Positions 26,526 through 38,089 of a DNA stretch of 64,000 nucleotides are shown here, in pieces. Each line of letters opens with the position of its first letter. Within the stretch, counting starts at the first letter, position 1. Source of the DNA: Plectrocnemia conspersa (Eukaryota > Arthropoda > Insecta > Trichoptera > Polycentropodidae); assembly GCA_009617715.1 (NCBI GenBank), contig VTFK01000090.1, positions 558,001 to 622,000 on the forward strand, in the 5' to 3' direction. Position numbers and translations under genes: made by a program. The notes under the pieces are model-generated. The model did no database searches and was not told the origin of the DNA. It worked only from the letters and a program-made list of their open reading frames with translations.

Positions 26526-26679
26526 CATGGCTGTGCCCCTCATCAGCTGAAGAATCGGTAATGAGGAAGACTGTCAATCTGAAGCTGTTAAACTGGAAAG
26601 GAGCTCAAGCAGAATGCATCGATGGAAGCGTTTGGCTCACATCCCAGGGAGATCCTGTCACTAACATACCCGGTATCAG
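26526..26679 (+). CDS. Exon A: first part of a Dscam-like immunoglobulin domain
   Basis: Internal exon of 154 nt. A pyrimidine-rich acceptor ending TTTATTTCAG lies directly before it and a GTGAGC donor directly after it. It enters in phase 1 (two bases of a split codon) and leaves in phase 2 (AG of a split Arg). In-frame stops at 26492 and inside the donor (26681) confine the frame to these borders. The 50 whole codons start WLCPSSAEES. Residue 30 is the first Ig cysteine (GAQAEC), residue 36 the Trp (SVWLTS), and the exon ends with DPVTNIPGIR. The tail resembles the first Ig domain of arthropod Dscam proteins, homophilic cell-surface receptors used in neuronal self-avoidance and immunity. 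The B-C loop is short: the Trp lies 6 residues after the Cys, against about 12 in Dscam1 as I remember it. The early Cys and the SSA/EES run could mark the end of a signal peptide begun in an unseen upstream exon; this is inference. The Ig fold is fairly sure, the exact paralogue is not. Confidence 0.82.
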
Positions 26680-26689
26680 GTGAGCCTCT

Positions 26690-28255
26690 CCTATAAACCA
26701 ATTCGAATATAAAATACACGCCAGAGAAATAACGATAATACTGCCGTTCTATATGCGGAATTTTTTACTATTTAAGCAAACATATTTACTATTTCTGGTT
26801 ATAGCAACTGAGATCCATAATCATTCAATGGTATAAAAAAATCATAAAATAATAAATTCATAATATACATAAATAATAATTTTTCAATTGTAGCGATATT
26901 AACTGGATAGGCAAAATTTATTAACGAATATTTTTAAGCTAAGATTGCGATAAAATATTGATCAGAAAATAGGAGTAAAACTGCATTTTTATTTTCAATA
27001 CTCAAAAACATTTACATTATTTAGTATTGATTAACATATCTTATACAGGCATATTATCTTTTACTATACTGTGTTGACTCTTCTGCAGTTTTCCAAATTT
27101 AACCCAAGATAATCCACGCTTGAGTATCACTGAACACGGATTTACCGTTAATCACTGGGTCATAAATTATTCTTAGATAAATTGCGACTTTATATGGATA
27201 TCTCTGATAATGGTCGGTCGTATATCATCAACCGGGGACCGACAAATATTGATTTAATATGACCATAACGGTGTGGGTTAGTAATTACATTGAATGGCGT
27301 TATATTACTAATTAGCGACTTAAAATAACACTGTGGATATATTTTTGTCAATATTTGTAATACGATCAGATTAAAAATTCCTTTCACATTACATTAACAT
27401 TTCTCTCTGTTATATAAAATTTGTACACTTGGCACCTATGTATGTTTATACATAAATAGATCATGCTAAAATTCTTTACACATTTTATTGAGAATTTAAT
27501 TATTGCATTGTTTCAATACACTTGACTTTAACTTATATACACTTTTACAAAAACGTTTTACACAAGTATAAAATGTTTTGAACCAAGTTGTTTCGGGAGC
27601 GTCGTTATAAATAACATTTGCTTTTTTAACAAGTTGTTTTATTTTAGTGAACATAAATAAATATTCGGGACTAAATATAGAGTACTATTGTACCCAATAA
27701 AAATTAAAAAACATGTAAGCATATTTATTATACTATTTTTGTTCTACACAACTACGTATATGTATGTTTAATAAAATATTGTCTGATTTATTGATGAATA
27801 ATAATAGTATCGTACTTCAATACGTTATCCGTTTTCAGACGTTGCAATAATTTAGAGTATATTAATTGTATTAACTAATTTCCTAAATAAAAAGGTAGTG
27901 TTCTTTTTAGACCACTTTTAGAGGTTCATAAGTTAAAAAGTTTTCCTTATTCTAGATTTTCTTCTTCTTTAGCGAAATCACTTTAACGTTTTAATTAATT
28001 TAAATTTTTTTTAAGTAATAATACGTCACAATGGTCAAAAAATAATATATTGTTAGTATGTGATACATAAACTTTTTCGTGTCAAGTACGAATATTTGCT
28101 TTCTTCAGTACTTCTATGGGCTTTCTTATCGTAGTAAATTTTTAACAATAACTAAATTTCTGAACTAGCATTTAAAACATTGTTATTATATATATCACTG
28201 CTAGTTCAAGAGATGTCATTTTTTAAAAAGTTCGTTTTAATTTTGCCACCATATA
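26690..28255. other. Start of the large intron, AT-rich
   Basis: No exon, repeat or transposon recognised. Confidence 0.45.
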
Positions 28256-28259
28256 TGTC

Positions 28260-28720
28260 CGGTTTTTTCATTTTTTTAAATCGTTAAACACACACCCGGC
28301 GCGCACGTTAAAGACAAAGAAATAACAATAACGAGACACATAAATCATCTTTCGCTTTTGTCACGTGGCAAGAGTCCTCCCATATAATAATGTGACGTGG
28401 AACTAACACAATGCGGAAAAGCGGCGCGGTCCCTAATGTACCCAAAACGCGCGCGACAAAACAACAATGGCTGCTGCTGTGGGCCCCCCACAAAAGAAGA
28501 ATATGCAAAAAAATATTAATAAATCACATACACACCACTACTGGATTTTCCGCAATGTTTCCGGAATTTTCCCGGGCGTTTTTATTGCCGTGGAGCGCGG
28601 CGAAAGAAGCCGCCCCTAATGTTCGACTGGCTGCGGGTTTTTCTTGGGGATTTTCCTTATTGCTCCGCCCGAAGAATTTCCAAGTGTTTTGCCCTTAAAT
28701 TGTCGGCGATAAATCACCAT
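28260..28720. promoter_or_regulatory. GC-rich, CpG-containing intronic block
   Basis: About 450 bp of much higher GC content, with GGCGCGCACG, the E-box GTCACGTGGC (about 28359-28368), a second GTGACGTGG and CCCAAAACGCGCGCG. Overlapping open frames on both strands reflect composition. Candidate enhancer or internal promoter; no coding domain seen. Confidence 0.35.
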
Positions 28721-29334
28721 CGACTCGTTTTTGTGCTTGTCAATAAAAATAAAAAGTGGATAATGACTAGTAATTTGAGAGTATCAGGAATAAATCTGAA
28801 TAAGCAAATTGCATCTTAGCCTATTATTAATAATAATACTACATTTAAGCGTGGGTCATTTGAGAAGTTTCTGAAATAATAATACAATAATCCATTATTA
28901 TTTTCGAAACTATCGATTTTACAATGTAAACCCCTCTTAACCTGTTAAAAATACGATATTGCTAAAGCAATGTTTTACTGCATACATCCCATTTTGGAAA
29001 AAAAATATTTTTCAAGTCTCTTAAAGCAATCTTTGTACGCTGCTTCAGACTTAGACAATAAATAATTTGAGGTTTAAATAGCAATAAAAATTAAATTAAG
29101 ATAAAGGTATATACAGCGGTAGGAGCAAAAAATTTAACATTGATTTGCGATTTTTGATGTATTTAGTGCTGCATTATCATGATGAAAAATATTTTCTATT
29201 TTTATGTATTTATTAATTTTAATTCATACGCATGTCATTACAGCTTTATGTCAATACACCACGCACAAAAAATAATTCATATTATTCAAATAGAGTTAAA
29301 AATATTTATAGAGCTATTAGACAAAAGTATACAT

Positions 29335-29960
29335 AATATAATAACGGCTAGACCACAATGCGTCCACCAACTGCTAGTACCTGTATGCGAACAAATCAAT
29401 ACTGTCCGACAGATAGTTAAAAGTCTATGATATAAATAAGTTTAGGATAGTTGTGTTTATTGGGAAGCTAATTAGGTGGCACACAAACACTAAGTTGTTT
29501 CAAAATATCCGCAGATTACATAATCCCTTACAATTAGCTTTATTATCCTAATAAATTAATAAAGTAATAAAATTAATAATTAATATAACAGCAACTTGAA
29601 GAAGTGCTTTCTTAAGTAAGCTCGTCGATGTCATGCATGCCTTGTAAGAATTTTGTAAAAATAAAAATCGATTATTATTAAATTTTCATATTTTTTGGAC
29701 TTATTCAATAAAATTAATCCAAAAAATGGGGAAATATAATAATAATTGATTTTTATTTTCCACAAAATTTTAATAAGAAGTGAGTCGTTTGCATTATTTG
29801 GCAACTATACCAGAAAAGCAGTCTCAAAGAGAGGCACACAGTGTCCTCGATCTCGTTAATTGACGCGGATATCACAAGACAAATCTTAACATCTGAGGCT
29901 GTATTGCATATTTTTTTTATATTCTGATTGAATATGTAGTCATCTTGTAATATGATACAA
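29335..29960 (-). repeat. Dispersed repeat A, copy 1 (coding-like minus strand)
   Basis: At least four blocks recur in the same order at 52105-52545. They are AACGG-AAGACCACAATGCGTCCA-type sequence with CGACAGATA (29345-29415), AAGTGCTTTC with TCGATG (29600-29630), GAGTC-TTGCATTATTTGGCA (29782-29805) and AAGACAA-TC-TAACAT with CTGTATTGCAT (29877-29912). The minus strand at 29753-29992 is open for 79 codons, including SINEIEDTVCLSLRLL. A chemoreceptor-like or transposon origin is possible, but I could not identify it. Confidence 0.55.
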
Positions 29961-30580
29961 AACTTCTGTGCAATAAGCACTTTGTTATACACTCTCTAAT
30001 CAAATTTAAGTTGTGTTCATGCTCTAAATTCTAAAACCTAGAATAAGTCATGGAATGACATTTTATGTTGCTAAATGATTTCTAAGCTGATGATCACACA
30101 TATATTTTAAACATTAAATTTAAGTGTTTTACATCACTCAAAAAATATATTTCAAGAAAATCTTAAATTTTAACATTTTACTTAATCTACGTTTATCTTT
30201 TATCCTGACAGAAAATAATCAGTAGTATTTCAACAAATGTCCTTTACAGTTTTATTACTTAATATTTCTAGTAAAAAATCTTTTTAATATTATTACTAAT
30301 ATTTTCCGAAATACCACAATACTGTCATAATATTTTCTTTATCTGCAAACTTGGTTTTGGATCATATTTTCGAGCTTCTTTGCTGTCTAGCCTTTGTAAT
30401 AATAATATTGTAGATAATTTATTTCTAAACGAGGTTAATAATTATTTTTAATAATGGCCCTCTATTGTTTATGAGAACTAACGAAGAACAGACTTCGAAA
30501 CATTGCTATTTTTTATTTTGATCAGTTTTTTCGGTGCCCATGTGTCATTTTTTACCTTTTCTATTGCATCCAGATGTCAC

Positions 30581-30634
30581 GTGCAAGTGTCCAAACAGGT
30601 GCAAGTCTCCAAACAGGTGCAAGTGTCCAAACAG
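30581..30634. repeat. Three tandem copies of an 18-bp unit
   Basis: GTGCAAGTGTCCAAACAG is repeated at 30581, 30599 and 30617. The middle copy has one change (GTCT for GTGT). The unit length is a multiple of three, but there is no coding context. Confidence 0.95.
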
Positions 30635-30649
30635 TTATTAGTAGATTAG

Positions 30650-32365
30650 CTTATTCTTATTATTTTTCATCTACAGAAGCTGATAATCTTCTACTGAGTT
30701 CATTTTAAATGTTAATACTACATATAAAAAAATTCTGAACCAAAAGTTCTTAAGCCAACAGTACCCTCAGCAAATTTCAAATAAATATTTTTCGTGGCCT
30801 GCGCCACTTCAACTTTCAGTTTGAATTCGTGCGAAAAAAGGATATGTAAATCTTTTGCTGACACCATAATACATGAGCCAAAATAAAGATTTGACTATAA
30901 ATAAGAAAAACGAACACAACACTAAGTATAAACTACAAACGTCTTATTTCAGAATAACCTAATAGTTATACAAATAAATCGTATTTTACCAATATAAACG
31001 AATAACATACAAAAATCTTACGTTTTAAATTCTAAAGTGACTTTATTATAATGATTTATACTGAATTTTCTTTTTGAATAAACTCACGTCTTGATATCAG
31101 CAGTTTTCAATCGCTTGAAATGCAGTGACTATGAAAATTCCCTTAAAACCATAATATAAAATTTAAACTCTAAAGACATATTGTCGTATGTATAATATAA
31201 TATATAATTTATTATCCTAAAATTCAAATAAATATATATATGCCTATATAAAGACGTCAAAAATTAAAAATAATAGATAAGTATAGATTTTCCTACGTCG
31301 AGATTGAAATTAAAACATATTATTGTTTCATTATACTAGCAGGAAAAAAATTGCAAATCCACTTTTACATTTTACATATATGTATATATATTAATATTTG
31401 TCAAAATATTAATTTCCTAATATATATTATTATAATAAATAAAAAAAAATTGATTCTCTTACGTACTTGACCGTGTCAGCTGGATAAACGCGCACGTGCT
31501 CCAGAAAACGTAAATATAGCACATAAAACTGTTAAAACAACACAACGTAACCGTACACGTACAAACGTACAGTTGTGTTTCACGTTTGGTTGTGTTGGTT
31601 AATATTTAATCTGTCTTTAACTTTGTGCACCTTACGCCGCCGAGGTTATAAGCAGTAAAACCCAAATGTACATAAAATGTACGTGTATGGTCCAAAGTCC
31701 GCAATACGTTGAACTTTTATCTGCGTATACGTTTGCATGCAATTGAGTAGGAGTACTCCTGTAGGGTCTATTGTACTTCAAGGAGACGGAGCCACTCCGG
31801 GATATTGGTGATAAAAGAAACCGTAAAACACTTCTCTTAAACGACAGGAAACCCCAGCAAATATGGTAGTGAAAGGAAAATTTCGCCAAATATTTATTTT
31901 GTAATTTATGTATGAATAAAAAATATGCTACGATATATATTTTTATAAAATATCTATACCTAACTTTTCCGAACATCAAAACAACCTTTTTTATTTCAGG
32001 TTTTTTCTGAATAACATATAAATAAAAATTCATCTTATATTCTCTATTTCATGATAACAAAGAAAACCCATTAAAAACATTAATAGTATTGTATCGAAGA
32101 TCTGTACGTTTCTTATATACTGAATGTTGTATCAGCTTTAAAATAAATTTGTATACTCTAGCTCTCATTTTAAAAAATATTATAATGTTACATATGTACA
32201 TATGTGATTATTTTATAAAAATACATTGCATTATAAATATTAATTTAAATAAATAATAAATAATTATTATTTATTATATATTTTAATTAAATCAAGACCA
32301 TTGTTGCCTTACAGATTATTATACAACTAAAATAAAAATTATACATTTTAGAAGAAATCATAAAA
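30650..32365. other. AT-rich stretch with one long chance open frame
   Basis: A minus-strand frame of 133 codons (31632-32033) has no recognised domain, and its composition is not that of a gene. A GC-richer patch lies at 31470-31630, with repeated CACGT cores (CGCGCACGTGC, CCGTACACGTACAAACGTAC). Confidence 0.35.
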
Positions 32366-32369
32366 TAAA

Positions 32370-32480
32370 TTATACAAACCGGACCAGCTCCTCGTCGCAT
32401 TAAACAGATCAATGAGCAATGGCACAGTATTAAGGAGCCATATGACAATAATCATAGGCGAATCGGATAGTGCAGACGTT
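32370..32480 (-). repeat. Dispersed repeat B, copy 2
   Basis: Diverged relative of 17295-17405 in the same orientation. On the minus strand it reads DSPMIIVIWLLNTVPLLIDLFNATRS. Stops lie close by on both sides. Confidence 0.55.
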
Positions 32481-33229
32481 TCTGAATCCAAAACTAAAAT
32501 TCTTCGAGAATAGTTTTGTAGATGGACGAATGTTATAGAACAGCGAGGAGAGTAAGGATGCTTCGTGAATAATACGACTGTATGATTCTGTAGCTCTAAC
32601 GACTTATTGATTCTTCATTAATTTAATTATTCCGTATTAATAGTTAATACGTTATAACATTATTAATGCGTTACGCGTGTACATAATAAGCTACACGTGT
32701 ATATAATGATAATTTAAATAATGCATTACGTGTATGGTGACAGTATCAAGAATCTGATACAATACTGAAATAATTTTATAATCATTTTTGTGTTAACTAT
32801 ATATGTTCATTACATTGATAAATCACAAGTGTTTTGAACCTGACAGTTTGATTATCAACAGAGCCCTGTAGTAATTAAGTAGTTAAAAGAAAAGATAGCA
32901 ACGCTTTTAAAAGAAAGACGTTAAGATACAAGAACGGATTACAACCAAATATCCTCTTAGGTTTATATAGGTATCTCAAATACCTTTTCTAAATTTTTCC
33001 AAGAGAAAGTACTTATTTATTCGGGGATTCCGAATTAGAGATCTCGATTTAAGAATATTGCGAACGTGTCATAAATGAAATAATTATCGGATCGTCAAAG
33101 TAAAACACGTTTCTCACAATAAAGCCAAGCATCTCAGAAATGTTTTCGTTGGCGTCTTTTACGCGTAGAAAGAACCTTGACTTGTTCTCAAGACTGATCT
33201 TTAATGAAAGTTTTTTTCACTTAAACGTT

Positions 33230-33900
33230 TTTTAAGAGAATGAGTCTTATAAACAATTAAAAATCATCTGCATACAGAACAATATTTAAATTTGTAAGTG
33301 TCCTATTATTTGATTATTGGTAAAGAACATAAAACCTAGGTTGGACCTTTGAAAAGCCCCGGAAGGGGTGAAATAATGTTTTAACAGTCAGCTACCATAA
33401 GCTACAAATTCTACGATCGCTCAAATAAATTAATAATAAGTGAGCTTTATCATCTAGGCAACCGAGGTTTGGCACTTTTTTTAATAATAACTCATGACAA
33501 ACCTAGTCGAAAACTTTCTCAAAATCCATATATACGGCGTCTACTTATATTCTCGCATCGAGATATTTTGTTTTAATAAAAGTAATAGTTAAAAATTCGG
33601 GACGAAGTGATTGAAGATATTTATGGGTAATTATTTCGAATAATTTAGCAAGAGCTGACACCACTGTGACTGGTATATAATTCTTAATGCACAATTTTTC
33701 ACACTTTTATGAATAGTAGTGACTTTTGTGCAGTTCCAAGGATCAAAAAATATGAAAATAATGACTAAAGGAACAGATCAAAAATATGTTCTAGAGGAGT
33801 AGCGAGATTGACTTCACAATCCTTCAAAATGAAATTGGGAACCAAATCAGGGCCTGAAGAACGTTTAACTTCTCAGAGTTGTATTTGACATCTAAGCGTC
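33230..33900 (-). pseudogene. Decayed LINE (Jockey/CR1-like) reverse transcriptase
   Basis: Read on the minus strand from high to low coordinate, the fragments run in reverse-transcriptase order. They are GPDLVPNFILKDCE then LATPLEHIF (about 33880-33790), a YTSHSGVSSC-type remnant of the NYRPV block with ALAKLFEIITH-like sequence (about 33690-33610), AVYMDFEKVFD (about 33545-33500), SGAFQRSNLGFMFF, a remnant of the SGVPQGS(x)LGPLLF block (about 33365-33325), and IVLYADDF, the catalytic YADD box (33263-33274). Frameshifts and stops occur between blocks. It is a different lineage from the plus-strand LINE near 3 kb. Confidence 0.85.
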
Positions 33901-34479
33901 AATTTAATGGTTAATACTGAAGAATAAATACAAGAATATGAAAACGAATAAGCGGAAGGCGAAAAATATTTCTCATAAACAAAACGGAAATATTTCACTT
34001 AACCGTTAATATTTTTAATCAATAAGTAAAAAATATTAATAAAAATTTAATTAGGTCAACATAAATTGTTTCCCAAAATCAAATATAAATGATTTATTTT
34101 TAGATATTTACACATAATAATAAAAATATTTTTTACTCTCTTATTTAACATATTTCAACAACAATATTTTTACGCTCGCTTGTGTACATTATCTAACGTT
34201 TTTTTTATTCATTAAATAAAACTCATATGTGTATTCATATATCCTCGATTATATGTTTTATATACAATATGAATTTATATTTTTATAACCAACCATGATT
34301 ATTATTAGGAATTTTTTACATCAAGGCTCAACGAAAATACGATATTGCGGTAAATACGTTTACATTACGAACATATGTAAGTCACAGAAGAGATACATAC
34401 TTTCACATACATTTTATATTTTTTCGCTTCCTATTCCACTATCGTTTTGTAGAATATTCCAACATGAGGCTGATGAGAC

Positions 34480-34720
34480 TGCCACTAGTCTTGACGTATG
34501 CGGCAGATAGTTTTACGACTTTGCCACTTACGGCACTTACGCTAAGTGAAACCGAGCCAAGTCCACATGCAAAAGATTCCATGACCCTCCATCATTTTTT
34601 CTCCTCCCTCTAGCTCTCCTATCAATCTCCCAAATGAGAAATGGATACCGCGAAAAAAAGCATCGAGAGGGTAAGCGTTCGGCAGCTTCCCTTAGCGCGT
34701 TTGTTAATTTTCGAAGACGT
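34480..34720. promoter_or_regulatory. GC-richer block, candidate regulatory element
   Basis: Unique-looking sequence with TTACGGCACTTACGC, a CT-rich run (TTTTCTCCTCCCTCTAGCTC) and TTAGCGCG. No coding domain; regulatory role inferred from composition. Confidence 0.25.
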
Positions 34721-37320
34721 TCATGTTACATAATTATATATTTCGTTGTACTTAATGCCTCAGCTTCGAGTAATTCGATAGGTGAGAGTATATTTATAAA
34801 ATAATCTGAAATCTCTTTATAGCGGAGAAAGACACATCATGGATTATATATATTTATATACGTGAATTATATATAAACATTAAATTTTAATAAAATCTAT
34901 TTAAAAATTATATTGAATAAACTATTTTTTTAAGTAAAATTAAGAAGAATTTCATTATAACTCCAAAAAAAATATCGAAAAAGTATGTTATTAGATGTCT
35001 AGTTTTTTTTATAATATACAATCAGTATGACTCATAATTACATAAATAACAAAATTTTGATATTTATATGCAAATACTATTTAAACAGACTGTTTGAATG
35101 CCTTAAATTAGCAAAAAAGTAATATAATTAATAACCCTAAACCAAATGAAATATTGAAGTACCAATGGAGTATGTATGATAGTTAGATATTCGATTATAA
35201 AAGCAATCATTACTCGTTTATGGTTTTGGCGTTCAATTGCGTTTCAATCGTCCTGCAAATTCCAATGAATGAATCTGACGTTATTTGCATTTTGTAATTA
35301 AGTCTCTTCACCACATTTTTGGAAAAAACATTTTAAAAAAATTCTAGGAGAGCGATATTTTTTCTTGTAAATATTTATTAATGTGTAATTCGATTGATGC
35401 GTTGGCGTGGCAAGATTTTTCAAACATGGAGGCATTTCCATGTCAAAGGTACGTGCTAATAGGATTTTACCACTCAAAATCCATTTATCTGTCCCGGTGC
35501 TCCTATAAATCCAATTCCGGCGTACAAAGCTTGCGTGGAAACGCGGCTAGATAAAGATGGAAAGAGGTTTCGACCAACTGAGTGAGAGGGATAGATGGAT
35601 TCGATTGACTCATTTGAACAGCTTTGACTATGTAAGAGTGGAAAGCCAATCAGCGCCGTTCCCTACGATGATTAAAGGGTCGTCAGCCGTGATTATTGAG
35701 GCTGAGTTGAAAAAAATATCAAACGGGTATACGTTTTGTAGGACCACTTCAAAATATGATCGAAAACCTTTGTTGAATTATAAGCAATTATTTTATTGAA
35801 CTGTATATGGTTATGGATGAGTTTTGATCTCCATAAGATAAGTGTTAGCTAAGAATCTTAAACTTTTTTATGTATATCGTAATTTAATACATTTATGCGT
35901 ATTATTGCCATTTATTATATAATATAATATTTATTATTGATAAAATAGTTTTTTTTTTTAAATTGGTAATCTCTTAAGATTTTTTTACATTAATAAGGAA
36001 TACGATAAAAGATTATTTTTTTATTATAAAATAATTTATAAATGAATGTCGTTTATTTAATGAAATGCAAAAATCACTTTTAAATCTTTATTAAATGTAA
36101 ATGATTTAAAATAAAGTTTTCTACGAAAGATATAATCTTCTACCACCTTTTAATCATTATTTTAATTTCAATGCATAATATGTTGAAAGTCTTGATGCAA
36201 AATATTACCTTTTCCACATTGTCTACATTTTGTGTTTTCCGTCTAGGAAGAATTGCATCAATTGAAATAAGTAGTACCCAAAAAAAGCAAGGTTTACAGA
36301 ATAAAGTAGATGAGATAGTCAATTTCGCCACATGTGGACACGCATTGTCGTGTTGTATAACTATTCGACTAAAATTAAGTTTAAATTATAGGGTGACACA
36401 TCACATATTGAGACTAAATTTTCAAAGCGTACGTGTAACAATACAGTCTTATTTATATTGACCAGTGAAATTAAAAAGTAATCGTTTAATACGTCACAAT
36501 CAACACCTACAAGTAAATATTAGACAACACCACTGAAATCAAACTGTATATCAGTACATTTATTTTATTAATCAAAAACTATTATTTTAATTTACAATTA
36601 ATAGATGTCATAATGCAAAATTAAGTTCGATTTTATTTGAAATATTTCTTACGAAATTCATTAGTGAAACAAATTAAATTGATGAGAAGTTTGTCTGTAA
36701 TGATTTTTTGATATTATAATAAGCGAATAACCAACAGTTTAATCTTCAATGAAATTGCATAAAATTTAAAACACTATGTTTCATGTGGTTTATGATAAGC
36801 TTTAATGTACTAGTCATTGATTATATGACTGATTAACCGTGCTTATTTAAAAAAAAATTTAATATTTAATTTAATTTGTACGACAATAAATACTTACAAG
36901 TAGTATTCATATATATTTTAATTTAAATATGGTATTTAAATCAATAATTTATTACATTTCTAAATGTACTTTTGGAAAGTCCATCGACAGACTACTTAAG
37001 ACCAGCGGATAGTTTAAAGCTTTGATTTTAACCGTGAGAACAAAACTTATTACGCGTTAAAAGCGCCATAAAACCAATTATAATAAATTTTTCGACACCA
37101 GTACTAGGATTTTTTTATCTGTGACGGTGCATTCCTTTTATCAAACAACCAATCACGATGATGAAATTAAAAAGCATGTGTTGGTTTTTTATTTTAATTG
37201 GTTTTCTAGCTTAAAGTTAAAATATGTGTAGTAACAGTACTGTGTCCTAATAATCTAAGCCTAGTTTTAAAGCGCTCTGATTTTATTACCAAATAGCATT
37301 AACGAGCTTTGATAGACTGC
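34721..37320. other. AT-rich stretch with a small GC-richer patch
   Basis: The patch at about 35400-35790 carries an 80-codon plus-strand open frame (35557-35799) with no recognised domain. Otherwise nothing is seen. Confidence 0.4.
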
Positions 37321-37324
37321 ATCA

Positions 37325-37745
37325 AAATTGTAAAGGCGATCTTGAACGCCCGCGGGCAGCCTTTAGACCAAATTGCTGATATGCCCGGCCGGATGCAGTC
37401 CAGGAGGAGGGGAAATGCATAATCGCCTGGAAAGGGTGGGGGGCACGTCCACCGCAGCGAGAGCGGCTCGGAGATCTTTCATTCCGGCCACGCGTCCCAG
37501 TTTAGGACACGCCGGTCGCCCATTTGCGGTCGGTTGTCACCGGCAGATGGCACTAATCTGACGTCAGCCCCGCCACCAACCGCCCACACTCCCAACCCTT
37601 TGCCCCCGTCGCTAGGCATCTGTTCCCACCACCCGACATTACCATTACACCGCTCCCACTTGAAAATCCTCGCCGCGGCGGCTCTCTTCGGCGTCGAAAA
37701 TCCTATTAGCTTGGGACATATATTATATATGTATCTGAACCTCAA
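37325..37745. promoter_or_regulatory. Most GC-rich block of the window, with a CRE site
   Basis: About 400 bp with many CpG and CCGCC/GGGTGGGG-type runs, bounded sharply by AT-rich sequence. It holds a perfect TGACGTCA (37559-37566), the CREB/ATF palindrome, as well as GCCCGCGGGC (37349-37358). It resembles an internal CpG-island-like promoter or enhancer. Open frames on both strands reflect composition. Confidence 0.42.
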
Positions 37746-38024
37746 TTTTTGACGCTGCCTTAACTTTTTTAATTAATCGTGTAAGTGCGTTTTTAGCAAT
37801 TTTTGGACTGTAAAATTTAATTTGTTTTTACCCGAAATAGAAATTTAGCTGAATTAATAGTATTGTTAAGAAGCAGTACACGACATTATGATTTCTGTAA
37901 CAGATTTTTAGAAAAAGCTAAAACATTTCTAGCGTGTGCCATGAGTCCATAGAACGCCTTAGTCTTAAATAATATATAATTTAAGAGACTAGTTTAAAAA
38001 ACTTTTTTTTAAAGGTTAATTACT

Positions 38025-38083
38025 ATTATTGTGTTACTCTTAGTTTACTTAATAATATTATTGTGTTACTCTTAGTTGACTTA
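38025..38083. repeat. 27-bp direct repeat, period 32
   Basis: Copies 38025-38051 and 38057-38083 (ATTATTGTGTTACTCTTAGT then TTACTTA or TGACTTA) differ at one base. Confidence 0.9.
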
Positions 38084-38089
38084 GGGTAT

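Noticed and set aside
29179..29430. 83-codon plus-strand frame considered as an envelope-like or other retroelement protein
   Set aside because: No definite family motif; its downstream half is shared with repeat A, whose minus strand reads better.
31632..32033. 133-codon minus-strand open frame, the longest in the window
   Set aside because: No recognised domain, signal or splice borders; the sequence is AT-rich and low in complexity.
37373..37752. Coding exons in the GC-rich block
   Set aside because: Overlapping frames on both strands, no domain and no splice-bounded continuity with exons A and B.
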